Source: an alpha proteobacterium U9-1i (GTDB taxonomy: Bacteria > Pseudomonadota > Alphaproteobacteria > Caulobacterales > Aquidulcibacteraceae). Taken from it: a DNA stretch of 64,000 bases. Position numbers and translations under genes: made by a program. The notes under the pieces are model-generated. The model ran no database searches. It was not told the DNA's origin and saw nothing but the letters and a program-made list of their open reading frames with translations. Positions 11,055 through 21,140 of this stretch are shown here, piece after piece. Location: assembly GCA_000974665.1 (NCBI GenBank), contig BBSY01000003.1, positions 806,001 to 870,000 of the forward strand, written 5' to 3'. The number at the start of each line of letters is the position of its first letter. Within the stretch, counting starts at the first letter, position 1.

Positions 11055-13325
11055 TTAAAAGCGGTAGCTGATCGATGCTGAGACATTGCGGCCTGGCTGC
11101 GTGTAAGCGTCGAGCGTGGTCGATGCAGCGCTTAAGCCGCGCACATCGTTCCACCAGGAATAGGTCTCGTCGGTGATGTTGAACACGCCGACGCGAAGCG
11201 TCGCCGCCTCGCTCACGTTCACATAACTTGTCAGGTCGAAAATTGTGAAACCATCAGGGTTCACCGTTCCCGCAGTCACTTCGTTCGCATCTTTCTCAAC
11301 CGTCCAGGTCACCGAAAGTTCGCCGCCATATCGGCCGGACGGTTCGTTGTAGGAAATACCGGCGACCAACGTGAACGGGTCAGTTGATTGGAGTGCGCTT
11401 TCGACGCCGGAAACGGTCTGATCGCCTTCCGCCCACGCCATCGCCAGGTTCAAGCCAACGCCGCTTTGCCAATTGGCCGAGGCGCGCGCCTCAACTCCGC
11501 TGATGTCGACTTGGTTGAGGTTGACGAACTGATATGTGAACGGCGTCAGCGCCGTGCCGTTGCCGCCGGTGATCTGCTGCGAGATGAAGTCGTCGTAAAA
11601 CACAGCGAACGCGGCGACGCTCAAATCCCACAGGCCATTGAACATGCGCCAGTCGCGGCCGCGAACGCCCGCCTCGAAGCCCTGACTTGTCTCAGGCCCA
11701 AGATTGGTGTTCGGGATCGAGGTGTATGCCTGCGGCGGGGTCAGCGACGCGAGCGCCAAGTTCTCAATGAAATTGTTCACTTCGGTCGGCGCCGGAGACT
11801 TGAATCCTTCAGCGTAGTTGAAGAACGCACCGACATGTTCTGTCGGCCACGCGACGATGCCGAACTTAGGTGACAGGTGCGTGCCGTCTTGTTCGAATAG
11901 CGGGAACACGTAGAGCGCGTCGCGGTTCGGACTGATGTCGTAGGAATCGTGGCGCACGCCAGGGAACAGCGTCACCGCGCCATCCATCAAGCTGATCTCG
12001 TCCACCAAGAACACGCCCGTACGCGTGAACTCGGTCTCCGGAAACGGACGCTCCGGGAACACCGCCGGCGGCGTCGGCACCGTGCCGCCGCGGATCGCGC
12101 CAGACGTCGTCACCGAATGATCGACGCCATACACAAAGCGGTTCTGGATCGCCCCCTCGAACACGCTCTCAGCCTGAGCCGTCAGACCCCACACGTCATT
12201 GTCGTATATCGTCTCGCGTGTGCGATCGACCGCGGGCGAGCGATCTTCGTAGGAGATTTGTCGAGCCCAGCTTGATTGCTGATACACAGCGACGAACGCG
12301 CTATCGATCAGACCGCCTTCATTTTCTAACGTATAGTCGAGCGCGTAGCGCATGCGCTCACTTTCATCCTCACCCGTCAAACGCGCGACAGTGGAAGTGC
12401 GCCCAGAGATCGCATCGGTGGAGATAAAACGATCGCCATACTCCGCTGTGACGCGGACACGGTGCGCATCGTTTGGCTCAAACACCAATCGGCCAAGCAC
12501 AGCGTTGCTTTCGAAGGTTTGCGGATTCGGCGCTGTGCGCGTGCTCGCCGCAGGGGTTGCAGGCGGGATCGCGAATGCGTTGTTGTCGCCCTGGTTGTCG
12601 GTCTCGTGGCCGTCGCGGCGCGTGTAGGCGGCAAGAACCGACCATTGGTCGTTAAGCCGCCAAGCGCCGGTCAGGTTCTCCGCCCAGCTCTCATCGACGC
12701 TGGCGTATGAAACCCGCGCACGCGCCCCAAACGTCTCGTCGCCAAATAGGAAATCATTGGGATCCTTGGTGATGAAACTCACAACACCGGCGAGGCCATC
12801 GCTGCCGTAAAGCGCCGAAGCTGGTCCGCGCACAATCTCCACCGAACTCAACAGGTCGAGATCAATATAATCGCCGCGACCGAACGCGTTGGGTCCGAAG
12901 CTGAAGCCATCCGGCAAACGCACGCCATCAACCTGGAACAGCACGCGGTTGCCGCCCATGCCGCGGATGTTGAAGCCGGAATTGCCGTCGCGACCCGTCG
13001 CCGCCAGTGCCGCGCCAAAACGCGACGGCGAAGTCGGCACCGAAATACCAGGCTCGAAGCGGATCAAGTCCTTGATGTCAGTGACGAGGTGGGCTTCGAT
13101 CTCCTCGTCCGTGATCACCGTGCTGGTCGCAGGAACCTCGAACTGATCTTTCGCCGTTCGCGTGGCGGTGACAACGATGTCGCCCTCGCCCGCTGCGCCG
13201 TCCTCGGCCTCCGCCGCCGACGCGGCGCCCCCGCCGAGCCCGCCTAGCCCCATCAACACCACCAGCGCCGTCGCCCCGCGCAATCTGCGCCGCCTGCCCG
13301 CGCCACGCGCCCGCAAAACCGCCAT
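11055..13325 (-). CDS. TonB-dependent hemoglobin/transferrin/lactoferrin-type receptor
   Basis: Outer-membrane active transporter of about 756 residues. After the signal peptide (basic RRRRLRG, hydrophobic core, ASAAEAEDG) comes a TonB-box-like GDIVVTATRT and the plug domain with FNIRGMGGNRVLFQVDGVRL, typical of the heme/hemoglobin receptor family. The barrel ends in SISYRF with the expected C-terminal Phe. The ATG at 13325 is preferred over an upstream frame start at 13388 because AGGGG sits before it, a clean signal peptide follows, and two Fur-like dyads lie in the region just upstream. The gene is co-transcribed with the DUF6607-like gene. Confidence 0.87.
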   Translation of the reverse strand: MAVLRARGAGRRRRLRGATALVVLMGLGGLGGGAASAAEAEDGAAGEGDIVVTATRTAKDQFEVPATSTVITDEEIEAHLVTDIKDLIRFEPGISVPTSPSRFGAALAATGRDGNSGFNIRGMGGNRVLFQVDGVRLPDGFSFGPNAFGRGDYIDLDLLSSVEIVRGPASALYGSDGLAGVVSFITKDPNDFLFGDETFGARARVSYASVDESWAENLTGAWRLNDQWSVLAAYTRRDGHETDNQGDNNAFAIPPATPAASTRTAPNPQTFESNAVLGRLVFEPNDAHRVRVTAEYGDRFISTDAISGRTSTVARLTGEDESERMRYALDYTLENEGGLIDSAFVAVYQQSSWARQISYEDRSPAVDRTRETIYDNDVWGLTAQAESVFEGAIQNRFVYGVDHSVTTSGAIRGGTVPTPPAVFPERPFPETEFTRTGVFLVDEISLMDGAVTLFPGVRHDSYDISPNRDALYVFPLFEQDGTHLSPKFGIVAWPTEHVGAFFNYAEGFKSPAPTEVNNFIENLALASLTPPQAYTSIPNTNLGPETSQGFEAGVRGRDWRMFNGLWDLSVAAFAVFYDDFISQQITGGNGTALTPFTYQFVNLNQVDISGVEARASANWQSGVGLNLAMAWAEGDQTVSGVESALQSTDPFTLVAGISYNEPSGRYGGELSVTWTVEKDANEVTAGTVNPDGFTIFDLTSYVNVSEAATLRVGVFNITDETYSWWNDVRGLSAASTTLDAYTQPGRNVSASISYRF

Positions 13326-13335
13326 CCAGTACCCC

Positions 13336-13375
13336 TGCAAATCGTTCGCATGAGCCTTATTGCGAACGCTTCGCA
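13336..13375 (-). promoter_or_regulatory. two Fur-like operators upstream of the TonB receptor
   Basis: Two related dyads: TGCAAATCGTTCGCA at 13336-13350 and TGCGAACGCTTCGCA at 13361-13375. The second has perfect 6-bp arms. Their centres are 25 bp apart, and they lie 11-50 bp upstream of the receptor ATG. They resemble alphaproteobacterial Fur boxes (TGCAAAT-type arms). Iron-dependent repression is inferred. Confidence 0.6.
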
Positions 13376-13475
13376 GAAGCAATAGCATTCTGCGTGAGAT
13401 GTTTCGCCGCGCCGTTGCTTAGGCAGACCTCCTGGCAGCCTTGAGCCCTTCGCCCCACTGGCGCAGGAACGGCTC

Positions 13476-14780
13476 ATGACTTCGACCGCGCCCTCGCCCG
13501 CCCCCATACCCACCTTCTGGACCGGCGCCAGCCGCGTGCGTATCCGCACGTTGATCCTGCTCCGCTGGCTGGCCGTGCTCGGCCAAACGATCGCTGTGCT
13601 GTTCGTCCGCTACGTGCTCGACGTGGATTTCCCGCTCGCCCCAGCACTCGCGCTCATTGGCGTGAGCGTCGCGCTCAATGTGATGCTCACGCTCAGTGGC
13701 CGGCAGAACGAACTCGCCAAGGAATGGGAAGCGGCCGCGCAACTCACGTACGACGTCGTTCAACTCGCGGCGCTGCTTGCGCTCACCGGCGGCCTTCAAA
13801 ACCCGTTCGTGTTTCTATTTATCGCGCCGGTTGCGGTGTCGGCGACCATTCTTCGCCCATCCGTCACAGCCATTCTCGCGGCGATCACCTTCGCTTGCGT
13901 TGGCGTCATCGCCGTTTGGCGCTTGCCGCTGCCCTGGCCGGTCGATGGCGTATTCGAGCTGCCGGCGCTTTACCAAACTGGCATCGCCGCCGCCGTGCTC
14001 GTCGGTCTTGGCTTCACCAGTGTCTATGCATGGCGCGTCGCCGCTGAAGAGGAGCGCTTGAACATCGCCCTCGCCGCCGTTCAAGCGGTGCTGTCGCGCG
14101 AACAAACCTTGTCGGCGCTCGGGGGCTTGGCGGCGGCGGCGGCACACGAACTCGGCACGCCCCTCGCGACCATCCATCTGGTCGCCAAAGAACTCGGACG
14201 CAGTGTCCCTGCCGACGATCCACGCGTCGAGGATTTCGCGCTGCTGGTTTCTCAAAGTGAGCGTTGCCGCGCGATTTTGGGGCAGCTCTCCGCGAAAGGG
14301 GAGAATGCGGATGTGATGGTCGCGCGCGCGCCCATCCGCGCCCTGATCGAAGAAGTGGCGGAGCCTCATCGCGGTCTCGGCGCGGAGATCGTCATCAACA
14401 CAGATGGCGACGGCCCTATCGAAATCCGACGTATGCCGGAGATCGTTCACGCGCTCGGCGGCATCATCGAGAACGCGGTAGGCTTTGCTGAAACGCGCGT
14501 CACCGTCGACCTGCGTTGGAACGCCGCCGAAGTCGAAGTCAACGTCCACGACGATGGCCCAGGCTTTGCGCCTGGCATCCTCTCGCGCCTCGGCGAGCCC
14601 TATCTCACCGAACGCGACGCCGGCCCCGCCGGCGGCCTAGGTCTCGGCTTCTTCATCTCAAAAACGCTTCTGGAGCGAACTGGCGCAAAGCTTGTGGTTA
14701 AGAACAAGACGCCGCCTGCGCACGGGGCCATTGTCCGCGCTGTTTGGCCACGTGCTGAGATCGAAGCGCCGCCGCTTTGA
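13476..14780 (+). CDS. regB: redox-sensing histidine kinase RegB/PrrB/ActS
   Basis: Membrane sensor kinase of 434 residues controlling energy metabolism in response to redox state. Six hydrophobic segments span about 25-185. The quinone-site motif GGLQNPF is at 105-111, the H-box HELGTPL has His224, and the redox cysteine Cys264 lies in SERCRAIL, the same spacing from the histidine as H225 and C265 of Rhodobacter capsulatus RegB. The ATPase domain has a recognisable N box (IIENAVGFA), DDGPGF and GGLGLGFF. The partner regA follows 37 bases downstream. The gene is divergent from the TonB operon. Confidence 0.93.
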   Translation: MTSTAPSPAPIPTFWTGASRVRIRTLILLRWLAVLGQTIAVLFVRYVLDVDFPLAPALALIGVSVALNVMLTLSGRQNELAKEWEAAAQLTYDVVQLAALLALTGGLQNPFVFLFIAPVAVSATILRPSVTAILAAITFACVGVIAVWRLPLPWPVDGVFELPALYQTGIAAAVLVGLGFTSVYAWRVAAEEERLNIALAAVQAVLSREQTLSALGGLAAAAAHELGTPLATIHLVAKELGRSVPADDPRVEDFALLVSQSERCRAILGQLSAKGENADVMVARAPIRALIEEVAEPHRGLGAEIVINTDGDGPIEIRRMPEIVHALGGIIENAVGFAETRVTVDLRWNAAEVEVNVHDDGPGFAPGILSRLGEPYLTERDAGPAGGLGLGFFISKTLLERTGAKLVVKNKTPPAHGAIVRAVWPRAEIEAPPL

Positions 14781-14820
14781 TCGCGCGCAAACCGCAGCTA
14801 TATCAGCTAGGGAGCTGATG

Positions 14821-15372
14821 ATGACCGAAACCAACGCCCCGCGCGACGGCGACAAGTCGCTCATGCTGCTCGATGACGACGCCGCCTTTCGCACGCGTCT
14901 GGCGCGTGCGTTCGAGCAACGCGGTTTCAACGTCGCGGCGCTCGCGACCGTGGCCGAGGCGAGCGACATGGCGGCGAAGGCGCCGCCCGCATATGCAGTG
15001 CTCGACCTCCGCCTGGAAGACGGCTCCGGCCTCTCCGTCGTCGAGTTGCTCACCAAACACCGCCCCGATTGCCGCATCGTCATGCTCACCGGCTACGGCG
15101 CCATCGCCACCGCCGTCGCGGCGGTGAAGGCCGGCGCAATCGACTACCTCGCCAAGCCCGCCGACCCGGAAGACATCGTCAAGGCGCTCCTCGCCGCGCC
15201 GGATGACAAGCCGGCCCCGCCCGAAAACCCAATGAGCGCCGATCGCATTCGCTGGGAACACATCCAGCGCGTTTATGAACTCTGCGGTCACAATGTCAGC
15301 GAAACCGCGCGCCGCCTGAACATGCACCGCCGAACGCTCCAACGCATCCTGGCTAAACGCGCTCCGCGATAA
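14821..15372 (+). CDS. regA: response regulator RegA/PrrA/ActR
   Basis: Response regulator of about 183 residues with a receiver domain (acidic LLDDDAAF, phospho-acceptor Asp in VLDLRLEDGSG, Thr in MLTGYG, Lys in LAKPAD). A short linker leads to a C-terminal Fis-type helix-turn-helix (NVSETARRLNMHRRTLQRIL). This compact build is characteristic of RegA/PrrA/ActR. Two ATGs are adjacent (14818 and 14821); AGGGAG spacing favours the second. The gene lies directly downstream of its kinase and is probably co-transcribed with it. Confidence 0.93.
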   Translation: MTETNAPRDGDKSLMLLDDDAAFRTRLARAFEQRGFNVAALATVAEASDMAAKAPPAYAVLDLRLEDGSGLSVVELLTKHRPDCRIVMLTGYGAIATAVAAVKAGAIDYLAKPADPEDIVKALLAAPDDKPAPPENPMSADRIRWEHIQRVYELCGHNVSETARRLNMHRRTLQRILAKRAPR

Positions 15373-15465
15373 CGGGCTGCACCGAAACGTTGGCAACCGA
15401 CGCTCGGATAGAGTAGTTGCGCTTCCAGAACGCCCATTGGGGCGCATTGGTGGGGGAATGCTCCG

Positions 15466-15669
15466 ATGTGGTTCGTAGAAAAGCTTGGTCCGCAGCCCAC
15501 CGGCGCCCCGAACGCAAAAGCCAACACTTCAGCGCCGAAGGCCGCTTCCGCCGCCGCGAAGGCCGCGCCGCCGCCGCAGGCCTCGCGTCAGCCGGAACCC
15601 CAGCGCCAGGCCGCGCGCGCGCCCGAGCCGCCACCTGAGCCGCCGAAAAAGAAAAAGGGCTGGTTCTAA
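15466..15669 (+). CDS. small Pro/Ala-rich protein, unknown
   Basis: Open frame of 67 residues, MWFVEKLG at the start, then Ala/Pro/Gln-rich low complexity, ending in a Lys run and GWF. GGGGGA lies 8 bases before the ATG. The composition suggests a disordered peptide. It fits between regA and tyrS without overlap. I do not recognise a family, and high GC makes chance frames likely, so the call is weak. Confidence 0.4.
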   Translation: MWFVEKLGPQPTGAPNAKANTSAPKAASAAAKAAPPPQASRQPEPQRQAARAPEPPPEPPKKKKGWF

Positions 15670-15720
15670 GCCGGCGCGCGTTTCGACATCGCGCGGCGCC
15701 CATGCTATCGGCCAGCCGCC

Positions 15721-16962
15721 ATGACGACGCTCAACTCAGCCTTCCTGCGCGACATCACAGCGCGCGGCCAGTTTCACCAATGCACGGACCTCGCGGCTTT
15801 GGACGCGGTCGCGGGCGTCACCGCTTACATTGGCTTCGACATGACCGCGCCATCGCTGCATGTCGGCAATCTCACGCAGATCATGTTCTTGCGTCGACTG
15901 CAGCGCGCCGGCGGCAAGCCGATCGTCCTCTTGGGTGGCGGCACGACGCGCGTTGGCGATCCTTCCGGCAAGGAAGAGATGCGCCAACTTCTTTCCGAAG
16001 AGCAGATCGCCAAGAACGCCGCCTCCATCCGCGGTTGCTTTGAAAAATTTCTGACGTTCGGCGATGGACCGAGCGACGCCATCCTCGTCGACAATTCCGA
16101 ATGGCTCTTGAAGCTCAACTACATCGACTTCCTGCGCGATGTCGGCCGGCACATGAGCGTGAACCGCATGCTGACGATGGACAGCGTGAAGCTCCGCCTC
16201 GAGCGCGAGCAGCCGATGAGCTTCATCGAATTCAATTACATGGTCCTGCAAGCCTACGATTTCGTGGAGTTGCATCGCCGCTATGGCTGCCGTCTGCAAA
16301 TGGGCGGATCGGATCAGTGGGGGAACATCGTCAACGGTGTCGACCTCGGTCGCCGCATGGACGGCGCCGAACTCTTCGGTCTGACCCAGCCGCTGATCAC
16401 CACCGCCTCCGGCGCCAAGATGGGCAAGACCGCGCAAGGCGCCGTCTGGCTCAACGCCGATATGCTGGGCCCCTACGATTACTGGCAATATTGGCGCAAC
16501 ACCGAAGACGCTGATGTCGCCCGCTTCCTTAAAATCTTCACCGATTTGCCGCTCGACGAAATCGCCCGACTCGAAGCGCTGCAGGGCGCCGAGATCAACG
16601 ACGCGAAGAAGAAGCTCGCCACTGAAGCGACGGCGCTTTTGCACGGCCGCGCCGAAGCCGAGAAAGCCGCGGCCGCCGCGCAGGCGACGTTCGAGCAAGG
16701 CGCACGCAGCGACGATCTGCCGAGTTTCCCGGTCACGCGCGATGAACTCATGCAAGGCCTCCGTGTCGCCGCCGCCTTCGTGCGCGCGGGCCTCGTGGCG
16801 TCGAACGGCGAAGCCAAGCGCAACATCGCCGCTGGCGCACTGCGCGTGAATGATGCGCCGGTGACGGACGAAAACGCAGCGCTCACCGCGGAGCACATCA
16901 TTGATGGCGCGATCAAGCTTTCATTCGGCAAAAAGAAGCATGCGCTTCTGAAACTCGGCTGA
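15721..16962 (+). CDS. tyrS: tyrosyl-tRNA synthetase
   Basis: Class I aminoacyl-tRNA synthetase of 413 residues that charges tRNA-Tyr. The HIGH signature appears as HVGN at residues 47-50 ([11 protein letters not shown]). The KMSKS loop is KMGKT at 233-237. [10 protein letters not shown], typical of tyrosine and tRNA recognition, lies between them. A C-terminal S4-like RNA-binding domain follows ([20 protein letters not shown]). Length and motif order fit the bacterial TyrRS-1 type. The gene ends 2 bases before the convergent AsmA-like gene. Confidence 0.96.
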   Translation: MTTLNSAFLRDITARGQFHQCTDLAALDAVAGVTAYIGFDMTAPSLHVGNLTQIMFLRRLQRAGGKPIVLLGGGTTRVGDPSGKEEMRQLLSEEQIAKNAASIRGCFEKFLTFGDGPSDAILVDNSEWLLKLNYIDFLRDVGRHMSVNRMLTMDSVKLRLEREQPMSFIEFNYMVLQAYDFVELHRRYGCRLQMGGSDQWGNIVNGVDLGRRMDGAELFGLTQPLITTASGAKMGKTAQGAVWLNADMLGPYDYWQYWRNTEDADVARFLKIFTDLPLDEIARLEALQGAEINDAKKKLATEATALLHGRAEAEKAAAAAQATFEQGARSDDLPSFPVTRDELMQGLRVAAAFVRAGLVASNGEAKRNIAAGALRVNDAPVTDENAALTAEHIIDGAIKLSFGKKKHALLKLG

Positions 16963-16964
16963 CG

Positions 16965-19900
16965 CTAAGGCGTCGCCTCAGCCACCATAGTGTCGCCCTG
17001 CGCTGACGGCGCGCTGAAACTCGATTCCTGCAAAGTCGGCGCAACCGGCATCGGCGCGATCTCCGGCGCAGGCGCCTCGGGCTCGACGGGAAGCGGCGCC
17101 GGTTCCGGCGGAGCGGAGTGGGCGCCGCCGGTTGACGCATCGCGCTGTGGCGTAGGCTCGAAGATGCGACGGAAAATACCTGGCGTCAGCGCAGAGAGCG
17201 GGTTCACGCCAACGCGCGGCTCGCCCGCAGCGCCGTTGATCGAGTACGTCATGCCGACGACGCCTTCGCCTTGGCGCGACACAAACAGATTGCCCACCAG
17301 CGGCACGTTGCCCAAAAGCGAGTTCAGTCCAAACGACGGGGCGACAACGCCATCGACGTCGAGATTGTCGCGTTCGATGTCGTAATTGCCCGACGCCGTG
17401 AGCCCAAGCGACGGCCCACGCATGCTGCCATCCTCGAAGGTCAGCCGGTCGTTGGCGTAGCTCATCTGCGCTTCCATGTTGGAAAAGCCGATGCCATCGC
17501 CGTTCAGCATTTCCACCATGCCGGTGAGCGACCCTGCCGAGGAAAGCAGCCGCGCCATCGCCGGCAAGCGCACAACTTGGAAATTGCGCATCCGCACGTT
17601 AAAGCGCGCGGTGGAGGGTGGGCCGGTGCGCCATTCGCCGTCCGCCGTCGCCGTGCCACCAACGATGTTCTCTGAGCCGGTCAGCGCGCGCACGGCAAAG
17701 CCTGCATCGTCCGAGCGCAACGCGATGCGCCCGCTTGGGTCGCCTGGCCGCGGCCCGAGGCCCAGAGAGAACGACCGCCCGCTTGGCGCATTGCCTTCCG
17801 CCACCAGCATCGCCAGCGCGTTGCGATACGTCATCACCTGCACGCGCGCGTTGGAGAGCGTCGCCCCGCCGCGCATCTTCAAGCGATCAACCTGCAGGTT
17901 TGCGCGAACCGGCGGCTCCACGCGCGCCGCCGTCACACGCCGCGCCGTCACCGGTTCGGAATCTTCCATGAAGGGCGCCGCGTCAAACAACGCCCCGCGC
18001 ACCTGAATGTCCAACCCGCCATCCGCCGCGCGGGAAGCTGCGACACGCGCATCGGCGCGGCCTTCAACCGCCAAGCGCGGCATGTCGATCGCCAAAATGC
18101 TCTCGTCGCGCCCGACGCGGACGCTGCCTTGCGCCACCAGCCCCGCGCCACGTGCATCAATGTTCTGGAACAGCATCGCGCCGTCCGTTTGGCGCGCCAT
18201 GTCGAGGCGTATGGACGCCGCCTCGCCCGCATTTTTCGTCCAGAAGGACCACGGGCTGGAGACGCTCGCTGCGCGCAGATCCACTTCCAGGTTTGCGTTG
18301 TTCACGTCAAAGCCGCGGCCCTCGCCGGAAATCACGACACCGACGCGGCCCTGCGCGTAACGCGCGATCGAATAACCCAACCGTTCCAAATCGCGCGCGT
18401 CGAAATCGCCGGAGATTTGATACTCCGATGATGCGCGGCCACGACGGTTCAAGAATTCAGTCCAGCGCACGTCGACGTCAGACTGCCCGGCGCGAATGGG
18501 CCCAGACACGCTGATCGCGCGCTGATCTCCGCGAATTTGCAGACGCCCGTTGGCGAGCGCCACGCGACGGCCTGTCATCGTGCCAGCGAAATTGTCGAGG
18601 TGTCCATCGATCGTGTAGCGCCATTGCTCAAACGGCGCTTCGCGCAGATTCGGCCGCTGCAAACGCAGATCGACGCGCCCACGCCCCGTCGCCGTCGCTA
18701 CGTCCACCGGCAGGCGCTCGCGCATACTGAGCGGCTCTTGCAGCAGCAATTCCATCATCGGACGCGCTTCGCCCTCGGCGCGCGCGCTGATCGTCAGCCA
18801 GTCGCCGCGCGGCTTCAGCCGCGGCGCGCTGATGCGCCCGTTGGTGATCGCCAAGCCATTCATCCGCGCTTCGGGAATGGTCATTTCGAAACTGTTGCCG
18901 CGCAGCACCGCCGATCCACGCGCATTCGTGATCGGCGACATCGTCTCGATGAAGCGCATTTCGCCGTCAGCGACGTTGAAGCGCACATCGACGGCCTCTT
19001 GCCGCATCGGCGTTTCCGGAGCGGCTTCGCCGGGGCGAATGTCGAGGCGCGCTGTCACGCCGCTCACCCGCCCGCCGGTCAGGCTGCGCGCCAGATAGGA
19101 GCGCGTGCCTTCTCCCAGGCCCACCGGCCAGAACGCCAGCACGTCCTGCACGCTAACAGTGCCGGTAACGGCGCCATCAAGTTGAACGCCCATGCGCGAG
19201 CGGCGCGCTTCGCCTTCGCCAATGTCGGCCCAATAGAGCCGCGCATTGAGGCTCACTGCACCGTCGTCGACACGGCCGGTGACTCGCGTGAACTCGATCG
19301 CACGCTCTTGCGTGTTGATGGCGCCCGTCGCTTCGAAATGCGTAAGATTGACGGGCTTTGCGAACGTGCCGGGCACGTCGAGCGTCAGCGCCGGCATCGA
19401 GATGCTGAACGCGGCCGGCGCGTTCGCGTCCGCACGCATGATGGATGAGGCGTCGCGTACACGGATCTCGCCACGCACACGCGTGCTGTCGCCCGCCATT
19501 TGCAATTGGTCGATGATCAATTCGTCGCTGGCGATGTCGTAGCGCCCGTGAATGCGGCCGCCGTCCAAACTAAAGCGTCCATCCGCCGTCGCGGTCGAAC
19601 CGCGACCGAGCGTGATGTCGCCTTCAAGCCGGTTGATTCCGCTTTGACGATCGAGGCCGATGGCGATGTTCGCGGTCAGGGGGGTGTCGATGTTGGCGAA
19701 GGGCCCTAAAGCTGCCTGCGAGAGCAACGCACGCGGCCGCACGTCTGTGGCGCCGAATTCGATCAATGCGGCCTGAAAGCCGGTGTCGGTGGTGACGCTC
19801 AACCGCGCTGGCGCCGCGCCCGTCGCTGCTTCCAGCAAAGCCTCAGCGGCAAGTGTCAGCGCGTCGCCGTCGCGATCGAGTTGCAGGATGGCGGAATCCG

Positions 19901-20510
19901 CGCTCCAGCGCCCGCCCCCGCCTTCGTCCACAATTTGCAGCCGCGCATTGCGCAACGTCACGTGACGCAATTGCCCACCTGCGCCGACGGGCCGGAAGGT
20001 CGCCGCCATGCCGTCGAGCACGCGGGCGACGCGTTGCTCGGCGGTCTCATTCGCTGGCGGCGGCGGGATGATGATATCGGCCGGCGCGCCTGGCGGGCCG
20101 AATGCAATGTGCACCGCGCCATTGACCTTTCGGGTCAGCGTGATGTCGCCGCCGTTGAAATCTGCCGCGACCAGCGACACGCGGCCGATCAGCAGCGGCA
20201 GCACAGCAAGCTCGATCCGCGCTTCTTCCGAACGCATGAGCACCGCGCCGCGTCCGTCTTCCACGGTCACGCCCACCGCCCGCAGCTCGAGCGCGTTGGC
20301 CTGGGTGCTCCAAGCCAATTCAACCCGCTCAAGCCCGACCGGGCGCCCCGAACGGGTTTGGCTTAGCTCGGCCTGGACGTGTTGTTTGATAAAGCTGAGG
20401 TCGAGCGGCCCCTGGCTGAGCCGCCACCACGCGACGCCCAGCCCAATCAGCAGCGCGGCCGCCAGGCCGAGCACAATTTCCACGGCAATGAGCGTCGTGC
20501 GGCGAATCAT
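16965..20510 (-). CDS. AsmA/YhdP-like inner-membrane-anchored giant protein
   Basis: Protein of 1181 residues with one N-terminal membrane anchor (about 8-28) and a very long periplasmic region of beta-rich repeats. The YhdP/DUF3971 and AsmA-like C-terminal architecture is seen in the DGRGAVLMRSEEARIELAV region near the start and LLGNVPLVGNLFVSRQGEGV near the end. Such proteins are thought to form lipid-transfer grooves between inner and outer membrane. The C-terminal tail of about 70 residues is Pro/Ala/Glu-rich. The gene is divergent from bcp. Confidence 0.82.
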   Translation of the reverse strand: MIRRTTLIAVEIVLGLAAALLIGLGVAWWRLSQGPLDLSFIKQHVQAELSQTRSGRPVGLERVELAWSTQANALELRAVGVTVEDGRGAVLMRSEEARIELAVLPLLIGRVSLVAADFNGGDITLTRKVNGAVHIAFGPPGAPADIIIPPPPANETAEQRVARVLDGMAATFRPVGAGGQLRHVTLRNARLQIVDEGGGGRWSADSAILQLDRDGDALTLAAEALLEAATGAAPARLSVTTDTGFQAALIEFGATDVRPRALLSQAALGPFANIDTPLTANIAIGLDRQSGINRLEGDITLGRGSTATADGRFSLDGGRIHGRYDIASDELIIDQLQMAGDSTRVRGEIRVRDASSIMRADANAPAAFSISMPALTLDVPGTFAKPVNLTHFEATGAINTQERAIEFTRVTGRVDDGAVSLNARLYWADIGEGEARRSRMGVQLDGAVTGTVSVQDVLAFWPVGLGEGTRSYLARSLTGGRVSGVTARLDIRPGEAAPETPMRQEAVDVRFNVADGEMRFIETMSPITNARGSAVLRGNSFEMTIPEARMNGLAITNGRISAPRLKPRGDWLTISARAEGEARPMMELLLQEPLSMRERLPVDVATATGRGRVDLRLQRPNLREAPFEQWRYTIDGHLDNFAGTMTGRRVALANGRLQIRGDQRAISVSGPIRAGQSDVDVRWTEFLNRRGRASSEYQISGDFDARDLERLGYSIARYAQGRVGVVISGEGRGFDVNNANLEVDLRAASVSSPWSFWTKNAGEAASIRLDMARQTDGAMLFQNIDARGAGLVAQGSVRVGRDESILAIDMPRLAVEGRADARVAASRAADGGLDIQVRGALFDAAPFMEDSEPVTARRVTAARVEPPVRANLQVDRLKMRGGATLSNARVQVMTYRNALAMLVAEGNAPSGRSFSLGLGPRPGDPSGRIALRSDDAGFAVRALTGSENIVGGTATADGEWRTGPPSTARFNVRMRNFQVVRLPAMARLLSSAGSLTGMVEMLNGDGIGFSNMEAQMSYANDRLTFEDGSMRGPSLGLTASGNYDIERDNLDVDGVVAPSFGLNSLLGNVPLVGNLFVSRQGEGVVGMTYSINGAAGEPRVGVNPLSALTPGIFRRIFEPTPQRDASTGGAHSAPPEPAPLPVEPEAPAPEIAPMPVAPTLQESSFSAPSAQGDTMVAEATP

Positions 20511-20666
20511 CCGCGCAACTCCGCCGCCCAGCCCCAGGACGCGTCTAAGTCTCTAGCGCGGAACGGGGAAACCAAGCAAAGCTCCGCCCCAGTTAGGCGC
20601 GCGCCAATGGCAGCGGCGGGCCGAGGCCAGCCGCCCGCCGAACGCGCGAGGGACGAGGTGCTGTTG

Positions 20667-21140
20667 ATGTCCACCAAACCGCTCAAGCCAGGCGATCCCG
20701 CTCCCAAGTGGGACTTGCCGACCGGAGACGGGAGCCAACTGAGCTTGGCCAGCCTTCGGGGCAAACGGGTCGTCCTTTATTTTTATCCTAAAGACGACAC
20801 CCCAGCTTGTACCCAAGAAGCCCTAAGCTTCACTGAAAAGCTCGGACAATTCTCGAAGGCCGGGGCGGTGGTCGTGGGAATCTCCCGCGACACGGCCGTT
20901 AAGCACACCAAATTCGCGGCCAAATATGGGCTCAAGCACGCCCTTGTCGCCGATGTCGAAGGCGTAGTCTGCGAGGCCTATGGCGTGTGGGTGGAAAAGA
21001 GCATGTACGGACGCACCTACATGGGCGTCGAACGCGCCACCTTCCTGATCGACGAGAAGGGCAAGCTCCTGCGCATCTGGCGCAAGGTTCGCGTGCCAGG
21101 ACATGTGGATGAAGTGCTCGCCGCTGTTAAGGAAGATTGA
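20667..21140 (+). CDS. bcp: thioredoxin-dependent peroxiredoxin Bcp/PrxQ
   Basis: Cytosolic peroxidase of 157 residues. The peroxidatic cysteine is Cys48 in PKDDTPACTQEA. The resolving cysteine found five residues later in E. coli Bcp is absent (EALSF follows), so it may act as a 1-Cys enzyme or use Cys102 (VVCEAYGVW). The ATG at 20667 starts the canonical fold, and in-frame upstream extensions are unsupported. A 190-bp gap separates it from the M23 peptidase gene. Confidence 0.9.
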   Translation: MSTKPLKPGDPAPKWDLPTGDGSQLSLASLRGKRVVLYFYPKDDTPACTQEALSFTEKLGQFSKAGAVVVGISRDTAVKHTKFAAKYGLKHALVADVEGVVCEAYGVWVEKSMYGRTYMGVERATFLIDEKGKLLRIWRKVRVPGHVDEVLAAVKED

